Part shown: one piece after another, positions 1 through 11,466 of the stretch
How positions within the stretch are numbered: position 1 is the first letter of the stretch
How the letters are laid out: each line of letters starts with the position of its first letter
Assembly (NCBI GenBank): GCA_002104905.1
Contig: MCFE01000190.1
Coordinates: 1-64,000, forward strand
DNA length: 64,000 nt
DNA from: Basidiobolus meristosporus CBS 931.73
Lineage: Eukaryota > Basidiobolomycota > Basidiobolomycetes > Basidiobolales > Basidiobolaceae
Reading direction: 5' to 3'
Made by a program: the position numbers and the translations under genes
The notes under the pieces: model-generated
What the model saw: the letters and a program-made list of their open reading frames with translations, nothing else
The model's database searches: none
Told to the model about the DNA's origin: nothing

Positions 1-995
1 TTTCCTAATATGGAAATTCTGAACTCCCCTTTAACCTAAAGGGGTGTGTTGTAGAAGTCTCTAAAGGGGTCTTTAGACCTAAAGGGGTGTCTAAAGGGGT
101 GTCTTTAGAGTAAAGGGGCTTCTTGTAGTGGACTCTAAAGTGGACTTTACACTAAAGGGGTGCCTGAAGGGGCTTCTTTAGAGTAAAGGGGTTTCTTAAA
201 GGGGTCTCTAAAGGGGTCTTTAGAGTAAAGGGGCTTCTTGTAGTGGACTCTAAAGTGGACTTTACACTAAAGGGGTGTCTAAAGGGGTGTCTTTAGAGTA
301 AAGGGGCTTCTTAGAAGGGACTTTTCCGACAGAAAAGTGGTAGTTTCTTGTAGAACTTAGATTGGATTCTTGTGGGCTTTGCAGTCTCTTTACTGATTTA
401 GTACCAATCAAAGTCAGAATACCCAACAGTGCAAGTGATGCAGGGGAAGTCTTATAACCTTTAAACTTGTAATTGTAGTGTGGAGATTCTGGAAAGAGAG
501 GCTCTCCTTTATTTTTCAGCTGGGGAAGTCATATATATGAAAATCTTGAAGGATCAAAGTTTTTGGGCGATTGAGTAAGCAATACACGTGATACAAAGCT
601 AAAATTTTGCAATGACGCAGATCGGACATAGGCGCAGCACCTGTGAAATTTCACGTGATTTGATTGGCTGGTTCAAAAGTTACACGCAATCAAAGTCACC
701 ATAGTAATCCTAGCAATAAGGCATAGTATATATAGTAGTTGGACTCTTTTGGTCATAACTCCTTAAGTACTGCTTCAAATGAGCTGTAATTTGAAACATG
801 TGTTGGCTACTACGTGTTCTGTATGACATAATATTCTTGGGTGGACTGCTTGTCAGGGTCTGGAGAATTTGTTCATCAAAGTTGGAAATTCTTGATCTTT
901 CACTTGTGTGTTACAATAGCAAAAAGCAAAATAAAGAAATGAGTGCAATATTGGTTTAGCAATATTGTAGTAATGGAATACTTTCCATTACCACA
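1..995 (+). mobile_element. Partial long LTR (family S), first copy
   Basis: This matches bases 5090-6042 closely and ends with the same CCACA terminus, so it is the 3' part of a second copy of the 1240-bp LTR described at 4803-6042. About 287 bp of its 5' end lie outside the window. No primer binding site or retroviral ORF follows base 995; the sequence runs straight into Harbinger-like element Y1, so a solo LTR or a 3' LTR is more likely than a 5' LTR. A TATATATA-like box lies near 726-733. Confidence 0.75.
36..320 (+). repeat. AAAGGGG tandem array inside LTR S, copy 1
   Basis: Imperfect tandem units built on CTAAAGGGG alternate with GTGTCTTTAGAGT and CTTCTTGTAGTGG spacers. There are more than ten GGGG runs on the plus strand. 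The array is longer than in the second copy (5125-5376), so it changes length between copies. Confidence 0.85.
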
Positions 996-1856
996 GTGCA
1001 CTTTGCACCCCTAAATTACTCCCTTGTTGACTATCATCTTGGCTACTTGTGTACCTGCAGTCAGTATTTTGCCTCCTGGTTGATGAGTGCAATGCTGCAG
1101 CTTGGCTGTGCTTAATTGCTCCAGATGATGCTACTGAACCAGCCTGCAGTGCTGTGCGCTGACACATTCTTTTACTTGCCAAAGGCTCTGGTGGTGGCAG
1201 CACTTCATGTGGGTCATCATCAGTCAGTTCACCAGAAGTAACTTGCTGATGGTCAGGTGTAATGGCACATGCAGGCAAAACTTGATGTGCTGTCATGACC
1301 CTTGGCTGAGTTTGATGTGATGCCACATGTTGATACAACTTGGCCCGCTCCAATGGACTTGTGTCTAAATGAGCAGTTTGGCAAGTTCTGGTGGTTTTGC
1401 TCTGAAGCACATGCATTGACTCAATTTGGGGTGCTCTTGTGAAGAGTGTTGGTGTAGCTTGGACTGACATGCACCAGCACACTGAAGTTGCAAGGGATGG
1501 TAAGGAATCCAGCAAGGTATTCTGGCACAATCAGGACACTGTTGCTTGCAGTCTGTGTTCTTCCTCTTGAAGCTCACCTTCTGATCCCTCAAGGTATCTA
1601 CTTACCCTCTGTCTAATACTCTGGAACTGTTGCCTGGATGAGTCCTGAGTATATTGCTCTTAGAAGCTGCTTAGCTCTACTAATACACTACATATTACAT
1701 TAGTCAATTGAGGCAAAAACTCAATCAAAATCTCATTATTTCCCAAAGTTGAGGCACAAATAGACACATCCAGCCCATACCAAGCAAATTGTGTGCAAAA
1801 TTCTTCCCATGTGGCTATCTCATCAAATCCTCTCACTCTCAGCTCATTCTTGATTT
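996..1856 (-). mobile_element. Harbinger-like element Y1, distal part (ORF2 relic)
   Basis: Reverse-strand copy of the ORF2 region of element Y (compare 15118-16833 and 22925-28679). Stretches recognisable on the minus strand include DDDPHEVLPPPEPLASKR and ALQAGSVASSGAIKHSQAAA. The reading frame is broken several times. The sequence continues at 6202 after the inserted copia A. At base 995/996 it is cut by the S LTR. Function unknown; see the Y3 entry for the element model. Confidence 0.65.
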
Positions 1857-2205
1857 TGTTGTAAAAATTTGTAATTCAACCTAAATACTCACCTAACTTA
1901 GTCACTTGAATCATTACCTTCAAATCCTAGGGAATACTGACCAAACTCCTTGTTGGGATTTACTTCACATATTTTCACCAAAATACCAGGTACTCAGAAC
2001 ATGAAAATTCCCAAAGTTGTCCAAACAGCCCAAACTTTGCACATATGTTCTTGGGACCTTCCTTAACCCATTCTACGTGTTTGTTATGCCAAGACTATGT
2101 AAAAGTATAAATACTAGTTTTACATTGAATAAATCATCAAGTGAAAACCACATAATCTACTTGTTCTCCCAAATCACTTGCAATATCTCCAATACTCTTA
2201 CAAAA
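1857..2205 (+). repeat. 5' LTR of copia A
   Basis: Begins TGTTGTAAAAAT. Contains TATAAATA at 2106-2113 and AATAAA at 2128-2133, so promoter and polyadenylation signal are only about 15 bp apart, as usual for a short R region. Matches the other copia LTRs of this window (348-349 bp). Confidence 0.9.
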
Positions 2206-2222
2206 GGTCATGAGTCCCAAGC
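2206..2222 (+). promoter_or_regulatory. Primer binding site of copia A
   Basis: GGTCATGAGTCCCAAGC directly follows the LTR. It is a slightly mutated form of GGTTATGAGCCC (copia D), which is complementary to the anticodon stem-loop of initiator tRNA-Met, the half-tRNA priming known for Drosophila copia. Confidence 0.65.
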
Positions 2223-2236
2223 TGTCACTCTCTGCA

Positions 2237-4530
2237 ATGAATACTACTGCCATTACTGGAATTTTTCCCTCTGCTCCAAAGTTGGATGGATCTAATTACC
2301 AAGTGTGGAAGGTAAAGATGAAGATGCTGCTACAAGAAAGAGGCCTTTGGGATATTGTCATGGGAGAATAATGCCCTCCTAAAAGCATTGCAGAGGAAGC
2401 CTTAAAGTACCAGAAGAAAGAACTAAGTGCCTTAAACTGCATTTGCCTTAATGTTAAAGACAAACTACTAATTCAATGCTCAAGAGCAAAAACTGCACAG
2501 AATGTCTGGAAGGCATTAGAATACACCTACCAGTCATGTTCAGCTGCTAAGAAAATGTATCTGAGACAAAAATTCTTTACTACAAAGGTACAGCCAGGAG
2601 AAGAAATGAAAAATATAATTAGCAGAATTACTCTGCAGGCAGATGAAATGGAATCTCTGGGCATACCAATTACCAATGACGATGTGAGAGTTACCATCCT
2701 GAATAGCCTGACAGACATGTTATGGGGCCTTGTATCAGCCGTAGAGTCCAGAACTGAATATTTGACCTTAAATTATGTATATGGAGGGCTCCTGGATGAA
2801 GAATTAAGAAAATTGAGCACTAATAAGAAGGAAGAAGAAAATGATTCAATAAGCAATGTTAACCAACAAAGGAGATACCCAATACCCTACAAAGGCATCA
2901 GTAACTTGTTTTGCAACTACTGTCAAAGGAAAGGACACACATCAGACCAGTGTCTCAAAAAGAGAGATAATCAGCAAAAGAAGCCTGGATATGTAAATGC
3001 TGCAACAACTGTAGCTAGATTATTCATATTTGCACTAAATATGACCATAAACAAGGATTCTTGGACGTGGTATATTGACTCTGGAGCATCTCAACACTTC
3101 ACACACCAAACAGAACTTTTTACCCAATATTCAGAAATTCCAATCAAAAAGGTTTTCATGGGTGACAATAGAGCACTTGATGCAGTGGGAGAAAGTACTA
3201 TCCAAGTAAACCTTAGAAGCAGTGAAGGAAGCCATACACTGACCTTTAAGGAAGTACTGCATATACCAGAAGTAGCCAAGAACCTACTATCTGTAAGCAA
3301 GGCCACTGCAGAAGGACTCAGTTTCAGCTTTGACAATTCTGGATGCAAGATCACTGATCAAAATGGTGCCCATATTGCTTAGGGTATCAGAGATCAGAAT
3401 CTATACAAGTTGACTTATATTCCTTCATATCTGGAAGCCAATATAAGTAGCTTAAATGAAGAAACACCAATGCTTTGACACAGGACATTTGGGCACATCA
3501 ACTTTGATTATTTGCACAAAATGATCAAAGATCAGCTAATTTCTGGAGTAAAAATTGATCCCTCAGCTAATTTGAAGTACTGTCAAGCCTGCATATATGG
3601 GAAACAAGCCAGACAACCGTTCAAGAGCTCTGGGTTAACTAAAACTAAGAAAACATTAGATCCAATTCACTCAGATTTGTGTGGACCTATGCAAAACTTA
3701 TCCTTGGGCATGATGAAGTATTTAATCACTTTTATTGATGATTATACAAGATACACATGGGTCCACCTCATGGAGAGAAAGGGAGAAGCTCTGTTTAAGT
3801 TCAGGGAGCTCAAAGCCATGATGGAGAGAGAAACTGGTGAAAAAGTCAAGAAAAAACACTCTGACAATGGTGGAGAACAGCATATGCCAAGAAACTGCCC
3901 AGAAATCAGTCAAAATATGAACCAAAAAGTGTAAAATGCATATTTTTGGGCTACTGCAATGAGAGTAAAGCATACAGACTCTACAATACCAAATAAAAGA
4001 TGCTTATCAGGTCCAGGGATGTGTTGCTTCATGAAGATTCAAAAATTTCATAAAAATGACATAAAATGATGAAAAAAATGTGATATCAGGTCCACCAATT
4101 TTCAGGATTGAATCAGAGCAAAACAATGAATATTTTTTCACTCCAGAGGACTCTACAAGTGCGGTTTGGGCTGAAGCAGTGCCCAGGAATATCCTAGAGG
4201 TGATCATTCCAGTATCAAATGCCTGGAGATCCAATTGGACAAGAAATAGCCCAAATTACTATATCAATCAGGGTACAATCTTAGCGTATGTCTATTCAAT
4301 CCATAATGATGAGCCCCAGAGTGTAAAAGAGGCCCTAAATAGCTCTCAGACAAAGTTTTGGAGATCTGCAATGTCTGAGGAATATCAGGCCCTGATGGAA
4401 AATCAAACTTGGGACTAAGTCAAATTACCAACCAACCAAAAATCAATTGGATGCAAATGGGTCTTCAAGACAAAATACAAGGCTGATGGTACAGCTGAAA
4501 GATACAAAGCAAGACTTGTGGCCAAAGAAT
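2237..4530 (+). pseudogene. Gag-pol relic of copia A
   Basis: The start ATG is at 2237. A Gag (UBN2/retrotran_gag type) is followed by a CCHC zinc knuckle (CNYCQRKGHTSDQC, about 2920-2960), the protease motif DSGASQHF (about 3077-3100) and the start of integrase. Breaks: in-frame TAA near 2370, TAG near 3380, TGA near 3476, then a deletion that joins the integrase SDNGGE region (about 3860) to the capping motif near 3930. The connection region resumes at 4080-4418, has a stop in QTWD, and ends at ARLVAKE. Reverse transcriptase and RNase H are deleted up to about 4540. Named from family motifs; the breaks are read directly. Confidence 0.88.
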
Positions 4531-4802
4531 ACTATTAGCTAGAGACAAGTTCAAATATCTAAGGTCAAAAGTAGGACCAGTCAGTATGAACATTTAGCTG
4601 AGTGGGAGTGTTGTAAAAATTCATAGTTCCACCTAAATATTCACCCAAGTTAGTCGCTTAGATCATTACCTTCAAATCCTAGGGAATACTGACCAAATTC
4701 CTTGTTGGGAATTATCTAGAATATTATCACTGAAATACCAGGTACCCAGCACATGAAAATTCTCAAAGTTGTCCAAACAGCTTCAAACTTTGCAACATGT
4801 TC

Positions 4803-6042
4803 TGTTGTATTGTATTATGATTAGTTTGGGGCTTGTTCTACAATGTAGAGGCTAATCAACATTATACAACAACTTCCAGTATGCTAATACTGAAATAGTT
4901 TATTGGGAGTTTGATATACCAATAGAAGATATAACTTTCACTAATTTCCTCAATCTTGGCTCAAAATATACTGTAAGCAGTGTTTATCACTTCTACAGCA
5001 GTGTTCTGACCTTCTGTCAACTAATGGGCTTATTTACTTTTATAGTAACTTTTCCTTATTTGGAAGTCACTTTCCTTTCTGAGAAAATATTTCCTAATAT
5101 GGAAATTCTGAACTCCCCTTTAACCTAAAGGGGTGTGTTGTAGAAGTCTCTAAAGGGGTCTTTAGACCTAGAGGGGTGTCTAAAGGGGTGTCTTTAGAGT
5201 AAAGGGGCTTCTTGTAGTGGTCTCTAAAGTGGACTTTACACTAAAGGGGTGCCTAAAGGGGCTTCTTTAGGGTAAAGGGGTTTCTTAAAGGGGTCTCTAA
5301 AGGGGTCTTTAGACTAAAGGGGTGTCTAAAGGGGTGTCTTAAGAGTAAAGGGGTTTCTTAGAGGGGACTTTTCCAACAGAAAAGTGGTAGTCTCTTGTAG
5401 AACTTAGATTGGATTCTTGTGAGCTTTGCAGTCTCTTTACTGATGTAGTACTGATCAAAGTCAGAATACTCAACAGTGCAAGTGATGCAGGGGAAGTCTT
5501 ATAACCTTTAAACTTGTAATTGTAGTATGGAGTTTTGGAAAGAGAGGCTACCTCTTTATTTTTCAGCTGGGGAAGTTATATATATGAAAATTTTGAAGGA
5601 TCAAAGTTTTTGGGCAATTGAGTAAGCAATACACATGATACAAAGCTAAAATTTTGCAGTGGCACAGATCGGACATAGGCGCAGCACCTGTGAAATTTCA
5701 CGTGATTTGATTGGCTGGTTCAAAAGTTACACACGATCAATGTCACCATAGTAATCCTAGCAATAAGGCATAGTATATATAATAGTTGGACTCTTTTGGT
5801 CATAACTCCTTAAGTACTGCTTCAAATGAGCTGTAATTTGAAACATGTGTTGGCTACTACGTGTTCTGTATGACATAATATTCTTGGGTGGATTGCTTGT
5901 CAGGGTCTGGAGCATTTGTTCATCAAAGTTGGAAATTCTTGATCTTTCACTTGTGTGTTACAATAGCAAAAAGCAAAATAAAGAAATGAGTGCAATATTG
6001 GTTTAGAGATATTGTAGTAATGGAATACTTTCCATTACCACA
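4803..6042 (+). mobile_element. Solo LTR of family S (1240 bp)
   Basis: Begins TGTTGTATTG and ends TTACCACA, flanked by GTTC at 4799-4802 and 6043-6046, a perfect 4-bp TSD. Removing it restores an uninterrupted copia LTR. It has no internal region, so it is probably the product of LTR-LTR recombination. It contains a TATATATAA box near 5774 and the AAAGGGG array at 5125-5376. The parent retrotransposon is not in the window. Confidence 0.88.
5125..5376 (+). repeat. AAAGGGG tandem array inside LTR S, copy 2
   Basis: Same unit structure as 36-320 but shorter. GGGG runs recur every 7-20 nt on the plus strand, a pattern compatible with intermolecular or long-loop G-quadruplexes. Confidence 0.85.
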
Positions 6043-6201
6043 GTTCTTGGGACCTTCCTTAACCTATTCTACTAGTGTGCTATGCCAAGACCATGTAAAA
6101 GTATAAATACTACTTTTACATTCAATAAATTATCAAGTGAAAACCCCATGATCTACTTGTGTTCCCAAATCATTGCTAATATCTCCAAGACACTTATAAC
6201 A

Positions 6202-6782
6202 TATTTCAATACTTGTTTTGTTATATATCTTCTTACATACATCTGCCGGCATCTTGATGTATGACTCATGCCACATCTTTCTATTAAGGTTCTTCCATCT
6301 CTGTCAACTCTCTGAGGAATCTAGTTCTGCTAGATTAATGAGTAGTGCCTAAACATCTGTATGAAGGATCATCACAGACACTGGGACAATACTAAAATCA
6401 TTTGGCAGGAATTCAAATAGATCTGACATCCATTTCTCTGGTCTGGACTGTGCTTGTGAGCTGGGGGAGGGATTTTGTCTGGGTTGTACTAAAGATGAGT
6501 TGAGATTTGGTATAGGGATCAGAGTGATGAATTTGCATACTTTTACAGTAGTGTATTGGCATCAGCCTGTTCTTTTATGAAATATATATGAAAACTAACC
6601 TGATTGTTGAATTTTCCATATATTAGGCATGATGCATCTTGGATTGCATTGACACTGATTGGATCACATCAAATGCAGATTTCCTATTTGATTATAGACT
6701 TGTGAGTAAAGCATCAATAAAAATATCAATTCTGATCTGAATGGTCTTTTCTCATCAATCCCATCACTTCCACTGGATTTCC
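6202..6782 (-). mobile_element. Harbinger-like element Y1, proximal part
   Basis: Continues 996-1856 across copia A. The minus strand encodes the ORF2 N-terminal half (LNSSLVQPRQNPSPSSQ ... NLAELDSSES). The plus strand at about 6738-6782 carries the first codons of the divergent transposase (SEWSFLINPITSTG-like), as in Y3. The element is cut at 6783 by the gypsy A LTR. Confidence 0.7.
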
Positions 6783-7151
6783 TGGTCACAAGTCTTGGTA
6801 TAAGAGTTGCAGAGGAATAGGGTGTTTAGCTAGTATTGTATTCACTAAAACCTGAACTGATTTTCATTCAGGTTCCAGTAGCTCCTTATATACATTTTGC
6901 CAGATCAATTGCTGACTAATTGTATTTCCTAATGTAGGTTGTGGCCAATGACTCATTTGATTGCATCATCATCACCCAATAATATCCTACTTAATATATC
7001 TATTTCTGTCTGATAAGGATCTGCTGATTCATTTGCTGACTAATGCTACTGATTTCATAGATAATACTGATACACGGATAACCTAAACATATACTAATTG
7101 ATTTGACTAAAAATTGATCTAACTTAAGCATTCAAGCGGCAGATCATAACA
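6783..7151 (-). repeat. 3' LTR of gypsy A (369 bp)
   Basis: Read on the minus strand it begins TGTTATGATC, and it is the same length and family as 11467-11835 and 13506-13874. The adjoining minus-strand purine tract (AGTAGGGGAGAA, 7152-7163) is the polypurine tract. The LTR abuts element Y1 directly. Confidence 0.9.
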
Positions 7152-7203
7152 TTCTCCCCTACTAAAGTTGAGAGGGTTCTCCTTAATCTCTTTTCTTGTG
7201 ATA

Positions 7204-7747
7204 TCAATATCTTGATGGTTCAATATTATCAGCAAGTCTTGCAAGCTTGAGTCTGTCCCTATGCACTAAATCTTCCCAGATATTGCCTTGTTTGTCCACC
7301 AGTTGGTAAGTTGCAAATGGACATTCTCTGATGATCTTGAATGGTCCTGTGCATTGTGGTTCAAACTTCTTCCGAGTGTTCTTTCTTAGCAATACAAAGT
7401 TCCCAACGCTCAATGCTTCTGGTGCTATAGTCTTATCAAATCTCTGCTTCATCTTTTCTGCACTTTGAGATACTTTGGTCTGTGCCTCTTGACATCTTTG
7501 CTCCAGTTGCTGGTGTCTACTTGGCTGACTGAGTTCATCTTCTAAGGTGTCTGTAAGTTTTGGTTGTGTGAGATCTCCTGGAATCCTTGGTTCACATCCA
7601 TAAACTAAGTAAAATTGTGATTGCTGGGTGGTGTTGTGTACTCTGACTCTGCATGCAAGGAGTGCTTGGTCTATATACTCATCCCATCTACTGACAACTC
7701 CATTTGCATACTTGGTCAGCATTTTTCCAAATAATCCATGAAACCAC
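7204..7747 (-). pseudogene. Gypsy A integrase C-terminal relic
   Basis: Ty3/gypsy integrase C-terminal part: NGVVSRWDEYIDQALLACR, NTTQQS-FYLVYG, then GNFVLLR and GPFKI..C..ATYQLVDKQG. It stays open from the break at 7747 to the stop at 7204. There is no chromodomain after the GPF/Y motif. The upstream half of the same element continues at 11836-13505; X1, an anonymous LTR and gypsy B sit between. Confidence 0.82.
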
Positions 7748-8313
7748 TGTGGTGGTGTATAGGTCCAAGGGAGAGATACGTCCAACACTTCTCAAGTGTT
7801 TTGTGTGTGGGGTGTTCACTGGGTGCAGTAACCTCTGGCAAAAGCTTGCTAGGAATACTTGGGTTCTGTTTCTAATCTAATGTGAAGGGGAATAAAGCCA
7901 CAAGCTTGTTAAGGGAAAACTATTGAGCTACAATCCCCAACTTAGTTGGCGTCTTAACAAAAGTATGTGCTGGGTTCAGTGTCCTTTGAGATGACAATGT
8001 ACTAAAGCTTCCAAAGTCAAAACAACTGTAAACTCCACCAGCAGGGACTTGATTAGAATGCAGCTGTGGTCAATAGTTACAAAGACAGAAAAGTATCTTT
8101 GCCTGTACAAGAACAAACTTGGGAAAGAATCAAATATAATAAAAGATACCTACTCTGAGTATTCCTCACAAGTAGTGCCTCCAAGGTCAGTTGGCTGTCA
8201 GCGTGGTTTCCTGGGAGTGTCCTGTGGTCTAGGGTTGGAAGTTCAGGTAGCAGCAGGTAGCAGTGATCACACTAATCAACAAGTTGGTATATTGATAAAA
8301 GGGATGATGATTT
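7748..8313 (-). mobile_element. Fragment of long LTR family X (copy 1)
   Basis: Inverted copy of about half of the 20122-21190 LTR. The outer end matches (TGTGGTGG here, CCACCACA there). Homology stops near 8313, where another LTR-like sequence begins. It carries the same tRNA-like box (GGGGATTGTAGCTCAATAG on the minus strand, near 7945). An open frame at 8049-8447 runs partly through it but resembles no protein I know. Confidence 0.65.
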
Positions 8314-8682
8314 TGTTGAAATATTGGACTATTTGGTATCATTCAGCAGCTAAAAATTTACTTAACAATTCTAGGCTAGTCTTAGTCACTGTAGGACTCA
8401 TTTACTGCCATAACTTTGCCACTTTCTCCAGATATATGATCTTATGATTATTCCCCTATAGTCAGGATCAAATTAGCACTATTACCAAACATTATGTACT
8501 AACCCTGAAACTGTTACAGAATGCTCCTGAATATTGAGAAACCCTCCCTACTTAGTGTTGCAGCTGTATTACTTCTACAAAGGTATAAATACTGAGCTCC
8601 TTTATGAATAAACAACAGTTCAACTATTATCACTATTTCTTGATTAGTTCCTTATATCCAAATCACTTCTTAAATTGCAACA
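8314..8682 (+). repeat. LTR-like sequence of an unassigned family (369 bp)
   Basis: Begins TGTTGAAATA and ends TTGCAACA, with TATAAATA near 8583 and AATAAA near 8608, the layout of an LTR with a short R-U5. It shares no sequence with the gypsy or copia LTRs here. No TSD is visible (GATTT left, AATTC right). It abuts gypsy B pol. It may be a solo LTR truncated by later rearrangement. Confidence 0.45.
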
Positions 8683-8691
8683 AATTCCAGT

Positions 8692-11405
8692 ATGTGTGAA
8701 ACAAGTGAACTTAGCACAACACAGTTCTATAGAGCACTAAGAAAAGGCACCCAGATGTTCCTCATGGCAGTATTACATGAGGATTACACTACTCCAGTAC
8801 CCCAAAAGGTCCAGACTCTTTTGAAGGAACACTCAGATGTATTTCCAGATGAGATTGTAAGCCTACCATCAGTCAGCAATGTGGATCATGCCATTGAAAC
8901 AGGAGATAGCTCTCCAGTGAGTAAAACACCTTAGAGAATGAGTCCATTGAAGGTAAAGAGATGAAGAGACAAATAGATCAGTTACTGTAGCAAGGATATA
9001 CCAAACCCAGCAAGTCACCATGCAGAGCACCAGTACTTATTGTGAAGAAGAAGGATGGAACACATAGGATGTGCATTAACTACAGAGCCCTCAACTCAGT
9101 TACCATGAAGAATAAGTACCCCATACCTTGGATTGATGAGCTTTTGGACCAACTCAATGGAGCCGCTATTTTCAGCAACATTGACCTCATGTTTAGATAC
9201 AACCAAATTAGGGTGAAGCCAGAAGACATCTCTAAGACAACATTTAGGACCAGATATGGAAATTATGAGCACTTAGTCATGAGTTTTGGCCTCACCAATG
9301 CCCCTGCAACATTTGTGACCCAGTTGCAGACTGTCTTCCAGGAGTACTTAGACAGGTTTGTGATAATCTACCTAGATGATATATTAATATACAGAAGAGG
9401 ATCATTTGGTGCACATTGAAAGGATCTTGAAGAAGCTAAGAGAGGACAAGCTTTATGACAAGCTACCCAAGTGTGAATTCTTCAAGGAGCACTTTGAATA
9501 TCTGGGACACATGGTGACTGGCACAAGAGTAATATTAGACCCTAAGAAGGTTGAAGTTATCAAGAATCTGAAGCAGCCCCATAGCATATCAGAGCTCAGA
9601 TCATTCCTTGGAATGGTTTCCTATTATTGGAGATTTGTCAAATCCTTTGCATGTATTGCAGCCCCTTTAACTGATATCCTCAAGAGAGACAATACCTACA
9701 AGTGGGACATAGCTTGCAAAACTGCCTTCCAGATGCTCAAGAATGAACTTGCTTAGCTGCCAGGCTTGAGAATACCTGACTTCAGAAAAGAGTTTACTCT
9801 GTGCACAGATACTTCAGATTATTCAATTGGTGGAGTGTTGAGCCAAGAACAAGAGGGAAAGGACTACTGCATTGCTTTTGAATCCAAGAAACTGAACTTA
9901 GCAGTACAAAACTATCCAGTGCAAGAAAAGGAGATGCTTGCTATAATACACTGTTTGAAGACAAGGAGATGCTATATTGAAGGAGTCAAGTGCACTGTGA
10001 AGACTGATCATGCCTCCCTCAGGTATACATTCACTCAGGAGGTACTCACTAGAAGAATGACAAGATGGAGTGAATACATTCAGCAATTTGATTTGGAGAT
10101 TGTCAACTGCCCTGGAAAAAACAACATGGTTGCTGATGCCTTATCAAGATTAGAACAAGTTGCACAACTCAACTTGGTGCATGGATCAGATTGGCCTAGC
10201 CTATTATCAAAGTACTTAGAGGACCAAGCCAATCCATAATGAGGTGGATGAAGATATTGAGAAGATAATCTGGAATGAAGCCAGCAGATTTGTAGTACAG
10301 GATGAAACACTCTGCTGAATTGTTGAAGGAAGCCCTATGGCTGAGTGCCCTTATGTTGCATGCCTGGATTTAATACATAAGCTACACAATGGATATGCAC
10401 ATCTTGGAATTGAAGGAACCTAAAGCCTTGTGAAAGGCAGAGCATGGTGGCCCAGAATGAAACATGACATTGAGAAGCTAGTGAAAACATGCCCAAATTG
10501 CCAAATCAACCAAGGCCAACCACAGAGAATTGCTGAACTTCTTCCCAGGAGCCTGTAAGACCATTCAAAAGTTGGGGAATTGACTTTTTTGGAAGACTTC
10601 TAATTACTAGGAAATGTAACTGTTAGATCCCAGTAGCAATTGACCATGCAGCTAAATGGCCAGTGGCTAAAGCTGCACCTACAGCCAGTGAACATAATTT
10701 GTAAGTTTCATCTACCATGAGATTCTAATTTAGTTTGGATGCCCTGTAAAGTTTCTATCAGGTGGAGGTGCAAACTTTATGGCAAAGACATTGGGAGCTT
10801 ACCTGGGAATGCAACTGATCAAACACATGAAAACCTTGGCATATCACCCCAGAACAAATGGAGTCACTGAACGTTTTAATGGATTATTTGGAAAAATACT
10901 GACCAAGTATGCAAATGCAGTTGTCAGTAGATGGGATGAGTATATAGATCAAGCACTTTTGGTATGCAGAGTCAGAGTACACAACACCACCCAGCAATCA
11001 CCATTTTACTTAGTGTATGGATATGTACCAAGGATTCCAGGAGATATCACACAACCAAAGCTTACAGACACCTTAGAAGATGAACTCTTTCAGCCAAGTA
11101 GACACCAGCAGCTGGAACAAAGACATCAAGAGGCACAGACCAAAGTGTCTCAAAGTGCAGAAAAGATGAAGCAGAGATTTGATAAGACTATAGCACCAGA
11201 AGCATTGACAGTTGGGAACTTTGTATTGCTAAGAAACAACACTTGGAAGAAGTTTGAGCCACAATGGACAGGACCATTCAAGATTGTCAGAGAATGTGCA
11301 TTTGCAACTTACCAACTAGTGGACAAACAAGGCAATATCCAGGAAGACTTATTGCATAGGGACAGACTCAAGCTTGCAAGACTTGCTGATAATACTGAAC
11401 CATAA
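8692..11405 (+). pseudogene. Gypsy B pol relic (RT-RNase H-integrase)
   Basis: Ty3/gypsy pol with no gag, protease or 5' LTR. Order: linker LLKEHSDVFPDE (about 8820); reverse transcriptase with [18 protein letters not shown] (9042-), [11 protein letters not shown] and the catalytic YLDD (about 9368-9380); RNase H with CTDTSDYSIGGVL and TDHASLRYTF (9766-10239); a degraded HHCC region (10250-10770); integrase core and C-terminus (10779-11405). Breaks: stops at 8932 and 9754, a frameshift in the linker and another just after YLDD (about 9395), and several in the integrase N-terminus. The 3' LTR follows at 11467. Not functional as it stands. Confidence 0.88.
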
Positions 11406-11466
11406 AGATATTGGTCTCACAAGAAAATAAATTCACATGAACCCTTGCAACTTTAATAGGGGAGAA

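Larger units (their letters stand above)
1857..6201 (+). mobile_element. Ty1/copia element A, internally deleted
   Basis: LTRs at 1857-2205 and 4609-6201 flank a broken gag-pol. The second LTR is split by a solo LTR of another family. Flanking bases are GATTT on the left and TATTT on the right, a 4-of-5 TSD. When the element is removed, the flanks join into continuous element-Y sequence, which supports both boundaries. Most of the integrase core and nearly all of reverse transcriptase and RNase H are missing, so this copy is non-autonomous. Confidence 0.9.
4609..6201 (+). repeat. 3' LTR of copia A, split by a solo LTR
   Basis: LTR sequence runs 4609-4802 and resumes at 6047-6201, ending CTTATAACA. 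A purine-rich tract (GAGTGGGAG) lies just upstream, as expected for the polypurine tract. The interruption is the S solo LTR plus its GTTC duplication. Without it the LTR is about 349 bp. Confidence 0.9.

Noticed and set aside
36-320. Telomere-like repeat
   Set aside because: The unit is CTAAAGGGG with irregular spacers and sits inside an LTR present twice; it is not a TTAGGG-type terminal array.
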